Below are positions 1 to 11,799 of a stretch of DNA of 64,000 nt, one piece after another. Under the pieces are notes generated by a model. It was not told where the DNA came from, made no database searches, and saw nothing but the letters and a program-made list of their open reading frames with translations. This DNA is from Isoetes taiwanensis (Eukaryota; Streptophyta; Lycopodiopsida; Isoetales; Isoetaceae). The stretch spans positions 8,816,917 to 8,880,916 of the forward strand of contig JAJEKV010000041.1 in the NCBI GenBank assembly GCA_021234155.1, given 5' to 3'. A program made the translations under genes and the position numbers. Numbering within the stretch: the stretch's first letter is position 1; every line of letters starts with the position of its first letter.

Positions 1-124
1 ATTAATCTCTTATAGTTTACCTGAAAAGTATGGGGTTACTCATTCTCACGGTATCCATTATCACATTCTTGTTTGTGTAATGCACATCTAGGCAGAATTA
101 CGAACAGAAAAAATTTGATGAACA

Positions 125-440
125 GAGGACCGGAACGGCTATGGCAGAAACTTTTCCCTTGAATGGAGGACCGGTATGGCTATGGCAGAAACTTTTTCCT
201 TGAATGGCTATGCCTAAAAAAACTGGGTGTCTAGCTGTTAGAGCTTTGATTTGCAGGCCGGAACGCTTCAGAAACGTCATTGCTACTATCATTGCCAACA
301 TGCTTCTATCATCGCCATCGGAACTTCTAGCTGTTAGAGCTTTGATTTGCAGGCTGCAACGCTTCAGAAATGCCATTGCTACCCTAGATCTACGCTTCTA
401 TCATTGCCAAAATGCTTCTATCATCGCCATCGGAGCTTCT
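125..440. repeat. Two short local tandem repeats
   Basis: A unit of about 41 bp beginning GAGGACCGG occurs at 125 and again at 166. Just downstream a unit of about 96 bp beginning CTAGCTGTTAGAGC occurs at 231 and 327, followed by further partial copies of the 'cttctatcat' motif. The copies differ by a few substitutions. No coding potential was recognised. Confidence 0.7.
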
Positions 441-3400
441 AATGCATGCATGTAACAGGGAAAAAATGCAGGAACATAGAATCGAAGGCATGAAATGTCA
501 GAAAAGAAACGAAAGTTAAACAAGGTGCTGTGCACGGAGGGTTGCCCTCCATGGCCGGAGGTGAAGTGGCTTAAATCATAGTTCAAAGTCATGTTTTGAC
601 AATCAATTCAAATTGCTACGTCTAGACAATAGAATACTTGAAGATCATGTTACTATGTCAATACTCGAGGCATTCCAACTAAGATTCGTGGGCCTAAACT
701 GAAGAAGCTGGGTTTGATAGAGAGTTTCCGACACTTTTTTTGCGATGGGGATTATCCTTTCTTACAATTGTTCGATTTATCAGAAAATGGCATTGGGGTT
801 CCACATCTTCACAGACTGGCAAGTATTCTCAACTTTGCACCAGCAATCTTATTCTCAACTTTGCACCAGCAATCTCGCAGAGGACTCTTTATCATGGGTT
901 GTAGCGGTGGAGTTAGGTGAGCTTGGAGTCTGTTACAGAAATCATACTAGAAATCATACTGTTGATAGCAATCTGTGCGCAATCAATGCATTAGAAGCAT
1001 TGGTGGTAAATTAAACAATGGATCTGAGTGTGTCAATTGCACAATTTAGAATGCAGTCCTGGCCATGAGAAAGCAGAATTAGGAAGGCCAAGAAGCATAG
1101 GCTTCAATGGTCTTACACGACCAAAGATGGGTGCTCATTCCTAGTCCTAATTGACGAACACCCAGCCATGAATGGTTCGAACTTCCAAGCTCTTACAAAT
1201 ATAATGCTAGACTTTGCAACGAACGGTCCTTCTATCATGAAAACCCCAAGCAAATGAAGGTCTTTTCTCTCAATTTTGATTGTTTGATCATTTATTCTGC
1301 CAAGCATCTTGGCATTCTCAATAGCTATCTAGCATCACAAGAAGTAAATCACGTACAAGCTTCAGGTAGAGATCAAAATGTTCAAGCAGCTTGAAGTTAT
1401 AAGAGACATTTTGAACAGATTACATGTTTCTGAATTAAGTGAAGCTCCTTCTTTGAGTAATAGAGCAGGAACCGGGAGGCCTACAATGAAAATATGAACT
1501 TTTGTTTTGAAATTTGCATATATGGCGATGTTGGCTCTTCAAAAGCTAAAGGAGAAGCTGTCGTAAGTAGAAGTGCACACAATGGATGATCTACTTTTTC
1601 CACCTTGTTGTAATTAGAAAAGAACAGAGGATTAAAAATATATCCCTAGTCATACTATGCTTAAAAGGAATTGTGAATTATAAATGGGATCGTTGATAAT
1701 TGTAGACTGGGAATATCTGCTACAGAATATATTACTGGAATTGGACCTATGTAATTCTAGTCCACACGTATTATTATACAATGAGTGTGCATGGCCAATG
1801 AAACTCAGGAGACAATTTTCATAATAGGGACTAACAAATCTTTGGATATTTTTTAATGACTTGCCAAACATTGATTATGTTTGGCAACCTCATCCAATAC
1901 TACTAGCTTTCTATCTGCATCCTCTAATGCAAGCTAACACAAAAAGGTCACTTGCAAGGCATGAAAATTGATACTAGCAGTAAGGCAGGCTTGGGGCTGA
2001 GGTGAAAGATGCTTATGATAGCTCTTTATATTCTTACCCCCTTGAGAGAGTTCTATGTGGGAGTATGGCATTCTCAATTGTAGTTTAAATAATAAGCGAC
2101 ATGGAGAAGATTGAGTCAATGCAAAAGGCGAGTGACAGACTAGGGAACGAGGAGGCAAAAAGTATGCAATTCTTTTTTTGTGGGCAAATAGATGATAAAC
2201 ATTGTTCCTTACATCCATCTCAAACAATGAAACAGTTGATGTTCATAACATATATATAGAGACTTCATAACATCACATAATGACTTGTAATTGAGATTGT
2301 AAATTTGTGCAAGAATGAATGGCATGCCTAGGGCCTTAAATAATAGTATGTTTCCATATAATAATTGTTCTGTTGAGATTAGAGGCATCATTGGAAAAAG
2401 TTGATAGGCTTTTTTAGTTTGCACATGTTTTAAGCAAATGAGAAAGTGTATGTTGTGGAGTTCATCATATATAATGTTGATGGTATGGCTATAATTTACT
2501 AGGGTCTTTTGGAAAGAGAATAAGAAACTATATGGTCACATTTCATCCTTCCAATACACATAAAGATCTACTTCTGCAAGATCTACCTGTGGCGCAAGTT
2601 GACTTCTTGAATGTGACATTTGAGTTGAGGTCTATGTTGCTGTTAGCAAATCATTAATATAACATTTGCTATGTTCTCTAAAATATGCAACGATTGCAAA
2701 TTGCGGATCCTTCATAACAATGACAGTCATAAAAACTCAGAAGCATCTTTATATTCGAAATGATGTGTGTGAAGCATGGATATCTAGTTCTCTAACTGAG
2801 AACAAAACTAAAGACACCACTAATCAGACATTTTGTTGTGACGAAGAAAGTGTGAACCTAGTCTCCCATCTGAACAAATGCATCTATTTCTTTATTTTGA
2901 AAATATAAAAACAGCACCCATTGAAAGTTATATATTTTGCAAAATGCTTTACGGATGTAATAAATAGATAAATGCACCCCATATAGCACAATCTAAAGAT
3001 ACTTGAACCAATATGAAAAGACTTTACGCCTTTCCATGCAAAGAACAAATAACCCATATTTCAAACTCTTGTTGCAGAAAAAAATAAAACCTGATCTGGA
3101 AATAGCTAATCTGTATGAGTAAGCACATGAACAATCAAATGCACATATTCAAGAAATAGTTCAAAAAAGTAGTGCCTGCATATGAAACTAATGTATTTTT
3201 TTCAGATCAGCAAGGAAAAGGGGCATCTCTCATGAAGGAAAATGATATCCCTAATTTCCTGCCACAGATAAGTGCATGGAATAAAATATGTATGCATGGA
3301 ATAAAATATGCAAGCCCGTCCTGAAATGTGCATTGTAAATACTTGTCCTCCAAAAATTTTGATAAATTGCATCCACTATATTGGCCGTTTTAGCTTTTGA

Positions 3401-3927
3401 TTGACCGTATAGAAGGGACAATTGTGTATAAAAATATGCATCTAATCACAAATCATATTGTAAGGTTATTAATTGCATATTAAATAATTTCGTTTGGAAA
3501 TGTCTCTCCATCATACAACCTTAACGTTCATATTATCGATTCACCCTGTGCCAGCGTGTCTTTGCAAGGCAATATATTCTATAAGTGGTCTACATTTGAC
3601 TCCTCTTGACATATGCAGCCTACATCATTGGATGTTTAACTACTGCCATGTGCATTCGTATGCTTTTCCATGGGCATAGGCATCTCTTGTCATATAACAA
3701 CAAACATTGCCATAATTATTCAAGCAAAAATGTAGGACAAACTCCGCCAGAAAAGCATGCCAACCACCGCAATAACAAAATTGTTGGCATGACCGAGGAA
3801 GACTACAAATTGATCATCAGAATCAGACCAAGCATATGTAACAAAATCTGCTTACGAGCAAGCTGCCAAATGTATGAAATGTTATAGATGCATAACAAAT
3901 GTAGTAGTTCCATCTTACATATCTTAC
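441..3927. other. Intergenic or intronic DNA, no gene recognised
   Basis: This is AT-rich host sequence with only short open frames on either strand and no family that I recognise. A 25-bp direct duplication containing 'ctcaactttgcaccagcaat' lies at about 825-875. The stretch could hold introns or degraded transposon remnants. I see no RNA gene. Confidence 0.5.
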
Positions 3928-3984
3928 TTGGCCAATGTACGGAGCAATCACATGTCCAAATGTGAAGCAAACATCTTCAAATAC
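3928..3984 (-). other. Possible internal exon of an unknown membrane protein gene
   Basis: On the minus strand a 57-nt open segment of exactly 19 codons is bounded by a TTTTAG acceptor and a GTAAGA donor, and both ends are in phase 0. The peptide reads VFEDVCFTFGHVIAPYIGQ. About 50-200 nt further along the minus strand a second open stretch (about 3,735-3,865) encodes a hydrophobic peptide ending GMLFWRSLSYIFA and a stop. I do not recognise the family. It could be chance splice-like sequence or the 3' part of a decayed gene. It lies on the same strand as the adenylosuccinate lyase exons 1.4 kb away, but the peptide does not resemble that enzyme. Confidence 0.2.
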
Positions 3985-5345
3985 CTAAAAATATTAATGG
4001 TTAACACAAATTTGTCAAATAATGAGCTTATGTCAATTTTTCATAAACGTTGATTATGTACCACAGGCAGGCAGAAGAAAGCGCAAAAACTAGTCCAATT
4101 TAACAGTTCCCTCATGCCCCTTAAATGCCTAGCTGAGGTCAATTGCATATATATGTCACAAATAGTTGCTCCATTCTCATAACACATCGCATCAATCCTT
4201 AGGCCATTGCCTACTTAAATAGGTAAAGGACCTAGACCTTTGTCTATAAACTCTGGTGCCAGATAAGAACATAAAAAGGCGCAATCAACATAAGGCGTCT
4301 GTGCAATAAAGGACCGTATATGAATTAATTCATCAAACAGATGAAAACAAGGTTAAGCACAAATTGTGGAACTTATAACTCTCAAGCAAATAGTGGCTTC
4401 TGTATGACCCACCCTGCAGATACATATATTTTTCAATGATGTATACATCTAGCTATAAAAGGATCCTTTAAATCTGTGTTGACAAACCTTGACAAAACAT
4501 ATAATACGTGTTCTAAACTTTAATAAATGTTTGTCTGAAAATGTGATGTAGCAGATTTGGGAAGCCAACTTCACTTTCTTGGGGTTTTAATCAGTCTAAA
4601 TACAACAAATTTAAAACCATGAGAATAACCTGATTGAGTGGCATATTATAATATAATGACCTTCATTGGCAATGAGATCCCATGTTATCTTCGTCACCAT
4701 CTACATACCAACAACAACTTAGAAATGTTTGAAAAGAGATGAATGCACATGGATAACGGTATCGTTGATCAGCTTTGTATTCTTAGTTCAACATTAAATT
4801 GTACAAGCAACATGGAAAATCATGTGCATATGCAGCACAAGAATAAGGACATGATCTTATATGCACACAATTCTAGTTCTTCATATATGTGCACCAGGAA
4901 ATTTGCAAAAAAAAAGGGAAGAAGCTGAGATTACCAGAGATCATCAAATAACATCAACTACATTGCTCTTAATCATGAGATATTTCGTTTTGGCAAGGTA
5001 ATATGCCTTTGTTTTTGTAGCTTCAATTGGTAAGAAAAACCATTAACAAAAGAAAGAATTGTAGAGAAAGAGCATGCCTATCCTAGTCATTTGGTTTGGA
5101 TGAAATTCAATCAATGATTGTACCATAATTTCTGTTGCCTTTTCCATTGACCATCTTCCATGTCTCAAAAGTTAAGCTTTGATATCCATTGCATTAGAAT
5201 AGTTTGTTTACAAGACATCCACAGTAAGTAGAAAAGGAAAATAACCAAATCCCCAGTCTCAGCCAAAATATTATCTACAAGCATAGCAGGTTTGTTAAAA
5301 AAAACTTCCTTATCCGGGATACTAGAGAATATATAAAGAACTTAC
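3985..5345. other. Non-coding, nothing recognised
   Basis: AT-rich DNA without a convincing exon. I looked on the minus strand for the next adenylosuccinate lyase exon, which should encode the segment beginning VMRRYG, and did not find it. Confidence 0.5.
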
Positions 5346-5590
<245 letters not shown>

Positions 5591-6690
5591 CTACAAACAT
5601 TGTATGGAGATATGGCTTTCTAATTCGCAAGTGCATTAAGCCAACTACATGTTTGCACATCTAGTCCACAGGAAAGACGCCAAAATCCCCCAAAAATGGC
5701 CAAAGACATGTTATACTCAGCCAGAATCCATGTCTAGAAATAACTACTCTATTAATGCATACCTAGTGTAAAAACATCAGCTGTATATATGATAAAAAAA
5801 TTACATGTGCAATGGTTCACATTATAGGAAAATCAATAAAGCTACTAGCATTCATTCGGAAAAATGAACACCTTACAATACACATTTTATTTTATAATAT
5901 AAAGGACGTGTTAATGATATACAGTTCGTGAGTTAATCCTAAAGATTGTTCTAAAAATCCTTTCCTTTTGCCAGGAATTAGTCTGTCACCACAAGAGAAG
6001 CCTTGCTGGCTTGCTAGAGGAATAAATCCTATGTACCATTCTTCATGGCCTCATTTACGGCCAAAATCTTCCAATCATAGGACCAAATGTCATGATGGTA
6101 CACTGCTAATGAATGCAGCTAGATTGACACCAATGGGCAAAAATGGAGTATTGACTACAACAATACTGGTGATCCACGCCCAGGCCGCGCCAGAACAAAC
6201 CAATTCGATTTCTGTTTTCTTTAGGAAATCAATCGATTAGTAATCTTCCTCATGAGCTCATAACTTCACAATGTTACCTTCCCAACGCCACCCATCAAGT
6301 AGAATTTCCATGAATTTCTCTCACCGTGGATCAAATCCAACGATTCTAAGACTTTCCACATGTAAGCCAGTGTTTTTTTTTACTATACTTACCTTTTTGT
6401 TGGAATGGTGTGCGGCTAGCGTTGGAGGATTATACAGCAAAGTTCAGCATGCTTGCCTGCCCTTTCAATGTCCTCATGCACTTGTTTCACATGAACTTGA
6501 GATTTTCCAGATAGGAAACCAAGACACTAGAATATGCATTTGGCCAATCAGTAGTACTAGCTTGGCTATTATCATCTTATAATTTTTTGGATTTCAATGA
6601 AATTTATGCACTTGGCCAACCTTGTGAGATATCTTTGGAAGCTGCAATATGATGTCTAAAAGCACGTAGCAATAATAGTGTGTTACAATC
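5591..6690. other. Non-coding, no gene recognised
   Basis: Intron-like or intergenic DNA. A 270-nt open frame on the plus strand (5,968-6,240) has no recognisable family and no supporting splice context. A GTAAGT donor-like site on the minus strand near 6,385 follows a short open stretch (VHEDIERAGKHAELC), but I could not connect it to any gene. Confidence 0.4.
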
Positions 6691-7106
6691 TGTTGTTATA
6701 ATTATTGCCTTGTTCCCTAAAATTCTTCATTGGTCTGCCTTACTTTGTATAGCAGAACAGTTGAGCCATCCAAACTGACATTCTCATATTCAAATGGTAT
6801 GCCACTATTTGCACTGGTAAAAGACTACCATGTACAGAAGGAAAGCACCCCTGACTCTTTGTTATAGAAGGAACCATCTGCAGACCAAATGGAGTGCGAA
6901 GACAATCTGTAGGTGCTTTGCAACTCTTCAAACATGCTACAGCCTTAAGTTTTGTTAAAGATAGATGAAACTTGCAAGAGCTCAACGAATGAAATTCTTC
7001 AAAGCTTATCCGAAAAACAGAAAACATGTTCAGAAACAAATAGTAGACAATATCAATAACTTAAAAATGACGCAATTGAAACAACACGTCATCGTCAAAC
7101 TTTTGA
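6691..7106 (-). other. Likely 3' UTR and terminator region of the RRA-like gene
   Basis: This stretch lies directly downstream of the arabinosyltransferase stop codon. It is T-rich on the coding strand and has no conserved exon. A 300-nt open frame here (6,740-7,039, minus) has no recognisable family and fits untranslated sequence. Confidence 0.45.
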
Positions 7107-8439
7107 CTATTCTGATCCATCTGGAAATCCGCTCAAGGCATCTTTCTTGCCATTGCTGTAGTAGTCTACAATTCCAAGCATTCTTTCATACTTATCTGGA
7201 TGGTAATTTACATGAATCGAGACAGGCTTAAAGTTTGCATACTTGGGATCTTTTCGGATATCTACAAATAAGGCTTTACTGTTCATAAAAAGAAAACGGT
7301 CCATGACTCGCTTGGACGCATGAAGACCTTCATAGCCTGGACGTGAGGGAAAGAACAATTCCTCGTTGATAACAGCTTGGTCCCATGCCTTCTCGTTGGA
7401 AAGTCTTGTTGTAACTCTATCCAGCAGCTCAATGGCTGGTATAGTTGGTCTTAAATAAAAGAGTCCAGAGTTAAAAACCCAGATACGCATTGTATGCGCA
7501 TATCGTGACCATCCCATCTTGGGGTCATCAAATACATCATTGTACCCATAGGCAGTCGCATTATTGTGACCATCAGTCATTGCCTCAATATCACAGTCCC
7601 TGTACAAGTGTTTGAAAGGATCTTGCAAGTAGACTATGTCCACGTCTGACAAAAGAACACCATATCCTAGGAGGAGAAACTCCCTCAGGAGATGAAACTT
7701 CAACCCAGAAATGGCATGGTTATCACCAGTGCCTTGCAATGTTTTTGGAATTGTTGTGTCCCTTCTATAAGCAGGAACATCATGATCCTTACAAAACTTA
7801 TATATTTCATCATCAAGGGCTATTACTAGGTAGTTAGTAATGCCTGCCTGTTTAATGCTGGTAAACCATACTTTAAGCATAGCAGCCACATTTTTATTGG
7901 AAATACCCACTAATATCTCTTTATTTTTCGCGATTTTCTTCAGCAACTTAGCCAGGTCAGGATTGATAGATTCATCTGCAGCTACAGGGGGGTTTGTACG
8001 CAAAGATTTTACAGATCCAACAGGCCCTGGTTTCAGCTGACCACCTAAAGCCTGAAGCTGCTGTATTGCTGAATCTTTTTCCTGCTGAGCAATGTTCAGT
8101 TTGTCCCTCATTTCCTCATTTTCGCGCCGTAAAGAATTAACCCGAGTACTCAACTCAGCCACCTTTTGTTCTAGATCGGAGGTTAAAGAATCGACCTACT
8201 CCAAGGAACAGAATCAGGGTTCCATAATTATGTTCTACAGACCTACTTTCCAGATTAAAACTGTTATTCTACAAAAGAGAAATTCTCACCTTTTCTGTTG
8301 TAGAAACTCCGGAGAAGAGTCCATGCGGGTAGATCGAAGCCCAGATCGCGCCTAATATTATTCCAGCAGCTATGGCGACAAGCAACCTAGAATCCCTAAG
8401 CCCTCCTCGCGACCCAAGTCCTTCTTTTCTACCAGCCAT
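7107..8439 (-). CDS. Golgi arabinosyltransferase, RRA (REDUCED RESIDUAL ARABINOSE) family, GT77
   Basis: RRA enzymes add the second arabinofuranose to hydroxyproline-linked arabinosides on extensins and related peptides in the Golgi. The gene has two exons: 8,290-8,439 (50 codons from the ATG of MAGRKEG) and 7,107-8,195, separated by a 94-nt GT-AG intron (8,196-8,289) in phase 0. The protein is about 412 residues, the usual size for the family. Residues 19-37 ([19 protein letters not shown]) form the type II signal anchor and residues 55-105 a charged, coiled-coil-like stem. The nucleotide-sugar transferase domain follows, with the metal-binding D-x-D motif in [14 protein letters not shown] (DVD at about residues 234-236, bases 7,638-7,646). 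The C-terminus FPDGSE is also typical. The reading frame is intact, so this is probably the only functional host gene in the window. Assignment to RRA rather than another GT77 subgroup rests on the N-terminus and the [11 protein letters not shown] region. Confidence 0.9.
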
Positions 8440-9641
8440 AGTCACCATGACCGCGATCAAGCCAATCCAGCCAAATGCAGGCACTGATATAAACTGCATT
8501 ACATAAGGACTGTGTAATTTCTAAATTAGGGTTAGAGCACAAGATGCTTAGATTGCTTCGCATCAATCTAGAATCACATGGTATTGCATTATCAAATGTT
8601 GGACATTAACTGGGATCGAACTGCATTTGAATAAAACAAATGTTCGGGGCGACTTGTCTGCCATGATAAATTTCTTGTATCAATTAAGGAGACAATATTG
8701 AAGGTGAGACACATATGCAATCTCTTAGTAAAGTTGCCTTTCTTACTTGTTGTATTATTTTGCTATGCTAGAGTTGTGACTTTAGATTTACTATTGATGG
8801 GATTATCTGTAAAAGCAGCTATTGATGGAATTATCAGTATGATGGGTCCCATGTTCGCACTTGTTGCATAAAGCAGTTAGAAGGTGCATTGAGCCTACTG
8901 CTTCCGCTGGAACTTGTTTTTAACACTTCGTTTCATGTGTCTTAAATCCGGCAAATAGTACTTGTGCACTAGTGCAGCCAAACCAAAGCAGCTCATGCCA
9001 ATATTTTCCAGTCGTTTATCCATATCCATGTGAGAACGAGCAATAGGATCCCATTGTTGGATTATGTTTGTACATATCATAATACATTTATCAGCAACGT
9101 AGCTGAATTCCATGATCCTTGGTAACAATGCATGGATTGATGTTAGAAGTAAATGTTCACAATTGTTGGTCTATGGCAATTGTGAAATACAGTATGAGGA
9201 TGCTCGTAGAGCAGAAGTGAAGCATCTACAAAATGAAATTTCAGGTATGATTTTAGTTTTAATGAGATTTGGAACAATAGCATTTAATGCCATTCGGGAG
9301 TTTAAATCCCTTACTCATGTTATCTTAATGTGTTTTACTTGTTATGATTTTCTTAAACAATATATTCAACAAAAATGTACAAGAAATTATTGTTAGAATT
9401 GTTGTTATCTCAGGAAGCAAGCAATTGGCCATTAAAGGTCTCATAGGGGCATTTGATGGGTGCTGTGTTCATTGGATGGCACATATGGTCTATTGGGGTT
9501 AAATTAGCCCTTCAACTTAAAATTTTAGTAGCGAACTTCAAATTTATCGAAAACTCTAGTGTGTGGTATCAGTTGAAAACTAAAGACCCAAATTTTACTA
9601 TGGTTTGTTAAAAAAGGGAGCTAAAAAAAGGTGTCCACCAC
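8440..9641. other. Upstream region of the RRA-like gene; two unassigned short open frames
   Basis: The part next to 8,439 should contain the promoter and 5' UTR of the arabinosyltransferase gene; no TATA box stood out. A minus-strand frame at 8,895-9,128 (77 codons, basic C-terminus) and a plus-strand frame at 9,112-9,245, ending in a GTATGA donor-like site, overlap slightly. Neither matches a family that I know. Confidence 0.4.
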
Positions 9642-10054
9642 TAGGGGAGGGTGCCCTTCTTTCACCCACTCCCCTTCAATGGCCCACTTTTTGCCTCTTA
9701 ATAGCTCAATTTTGCCCTTTAATAGCCCACCTTAAGAACTATTAAAAATTGAATTAAATGCATGGTCTGTTGATGGGCACTTATGGTCCAATGGAGGTAA
9801 ATTGTGAATATTTAGTAGTCCAATTGGAGGGCTTTTAGTGTTTCATTGAAGAACATTTAAGGATCTATTGGTGTAAAAATTATCATACAACTTAAAATCA
9901 TTATAGCAACCTTTCAATTTGTCGAAACTACTTGATTGAAAGCTAAACTTTGAAATTTCATAATGTCATTTCAAGATAGAAGATTAAAAAAATAAACCCA
10001 TCATAATAAAGTTTTTTTCCGATTAAGTGGGCGGTTTATGGGCACCCTCCCCTA
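9642..10054. mobile_element. MITE-like element with 15-bp terminal inverted repeats
   Basis: TAGGGGAGGGTGCCC at 9,642-9,656 is perfectly inverted as GGGCACCCTCCCCTA at 10,040-10,054. The 413-bp interior has no ORF. If the outermost TA is the target duplication, this would fit a Tc1/mariner-type non-autonomous element. A third imperfect copy of the terminus (GGGGCACCTTCCCCTAA, about 10,109-10,125) lies outside the right end and could mark a second, nested or older element. Confidence 0.6.
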
Positions 10055-10719
10055 ATATTTGTTTCGTTAAGCGGACGCTTGATAGGCACCCACCCTCCCC
10101 GCGCTTCAGGGGCACCTTCCCCTAAATGTTTACTAATTACAAGAAATTTATCGCGGCGGTCAAGGCTGCCGCGAACATTTCTCTTTACCGACTTGGTGTC
10201 AATCGAAGCCCAAGTAATATGAACGGCAGTAAAAAAAATAAAAATTTTCCACTAAACAATTCATTGATTAGTCGTGTTAACTAGTCCAATAGCTAAAAGG
10301 CAAGAACATTTATTCCCTTGATAATGTGATACCAAAGTGACACGAAATGAATGTTTCTATTTTGTGATGTCTTTGGTTCCTAGCCTGCTTGTTTGGGTCT
10401 ATTATAAAGTTCCTAACCTGTCTAATTAAATGCACTATAATGTCCAACGGTGGAAAATTCTCAATTAGGAAACTAACTTCTGGACCATTTCTTTTTGTTT
10501 AGATCGTTCAGTTAGCCTCATTATTTAACGTCCTAAGCCTTCTAACTTCGCTTTAGTTTAGAATTGCTATGACTACTTGATATATCAATTTTAGCAAATA
10601 GCTGGAAAACATGCAGGAGTTGAACCTGCACTATTGCCGTATGTTTTGTGCCCGTAGGATAGATAGGTGCTATAGTCGACCACCATGGGATTCCCACTAT
10701 TGCTTGTTTCGTCCTTTTT
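10055..10719. other. Non-coding, nothing firmly identified
   Basis: It contains the extra MITE-like terminus near 10,110 and otherwise AT-rich DNA. A T-arm-like palindrome, TGCAGGAGTTGAACCTGCA, sits at about 10,614-10,632, but the rest of a tRNA is not present. Confidence 0.4.
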
Positions 10720-10979
10720 TTGTTTCCACCATTCGATGACAGTCAGTGGGTTTTGGGCCTGGGTCGGGATCGCCCATTACCAATGGCTTTACCACTAGGA
10801 TGTCACTGCGATGGATGTTCTTTTTACTACCCTCACTCCCGTTTTCTTCCTTTTCTTTTATGGTTCTATTCAGTGGATCATGATTATCCTCTGAAATTTT
10901 ATTCCCGCCTCTGCATTTGTATCTGGCTTTTGGCTTGGTGTTTCAATAAAGTTTGTCATTCTTCAAAAAAAAAACTAGC
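10720..10979 (+). mobile_element. Probable 3' end of a LINE or other poly(A) retroposon
   Basis: The stretch ends in an AATAAA signal (about 10,949) followed by a poly(A) run near 10,969-10,978, typical of a 5'-truncated poly(A) retroposon. It abuts the Helitron-derived sequence (CTAGCAAAAAGG). The terminal part is also present, inverted, at about 38,818-38,886, so the insertion predates duplication of the Helitron fragment. No reverse transcriptase ORF remains. Confidence 0.4.
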
Positions 10980-11399
10980 AAAAAGGCACGCCAGAGGCTA
11001 TAAAAAATAAAGGCATAGAAAATTAGAGCAAAGTAGTATAAATTGAATTGTATTTGTTGTGCTTAATGCGATAGAAAGAAATGTTGGATCTACTGAATGG
11101 CAGATTTATCGCATTTGATCATTTTGAAGCATGAAAGTGTTTCTTGCTTTTTTTATTTGTGAATTGTGTTCATACAATTCAATTCAGCTCTGATGCAAAG
11201 GAGATCAATTAATATATTACCCTTCTTTGATGCATCCAACAATTAAAGGGATCGAGATGTTATTTACAGCAAATAAATATTGAGACCTTGTGTCTGCAAG
11301 GATACCACAAAGTAAACGATTCCTGCAAGGCAAGGCTGACTTAGGATATCTGGAACTCAAGATATTTCTGAGTTTACTGGCAACCTGGATTAATAGTTA

Positions 11400-11475
11400 G
11401 TCAGTGAGTTTTGGACCTGGATGGAGGTCGCCCATTACCAATAGCTTGACCACTAGGCTGTCATCGCGATACCTT
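11400..11475. repeat. Dispersed repeat of about 75 bp, copy 2 of 3
   Basis: A sequence containing GCCCATTACCAATAGCTTGA and the motif CACTAGG(C/A)TGTCA(T/C)(C/T)GCGAT occurs here, at 10,737-10,815 and, inverted, at 38,318-38,393. Read on the other strand it has a weak tRNA-like look (CTAGTGGTCAAGC, then CAGGTCCAAAACTC about 30 nt later), so a SINE origin is possible but unproven. Confidence 0.35.
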
Positions 11476-11799
11476 ACAAAGATGGATGAGGGAAATCCCA
11501 TGGTAATTGAATAGCGCGTCATCTATCATACAGTGCCGAAATGGAGTCCCCCGGTTTTGGTCAATATACCTTATATGAACTCCTCCAAATTTCTATATGT
11601 GATAGTATCGTTCGCAAAAGAATACTGGAGAAGTTATGCACATCTATGTAGAGAGAATGATTGAAGAAACATGCTTGTGATAACCATAAAAGTTGGAGAG
11701 TGTGTACCTTATTCGAAGTTTAATTCTTACCATTTCTTTGCATGACTTGTGTAGAAAAATGCTGAAGGAGAACATACATTATAGACATAGCAACTCTTT

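Noticed and set aside
2666-2908. Small plus-strand ORF (80 codons)
   Set aside because: No start context, splice sites or family resemblance; expected by chance in AT-rich DNA.
10614-10690. tRNA gene suggested by a T-arm-like TGCAGGAGTTGAACCTGCA
   Set aside because: No matching D-arm, anticodon stem or acceptor stem was found in either orientation at the right distances.
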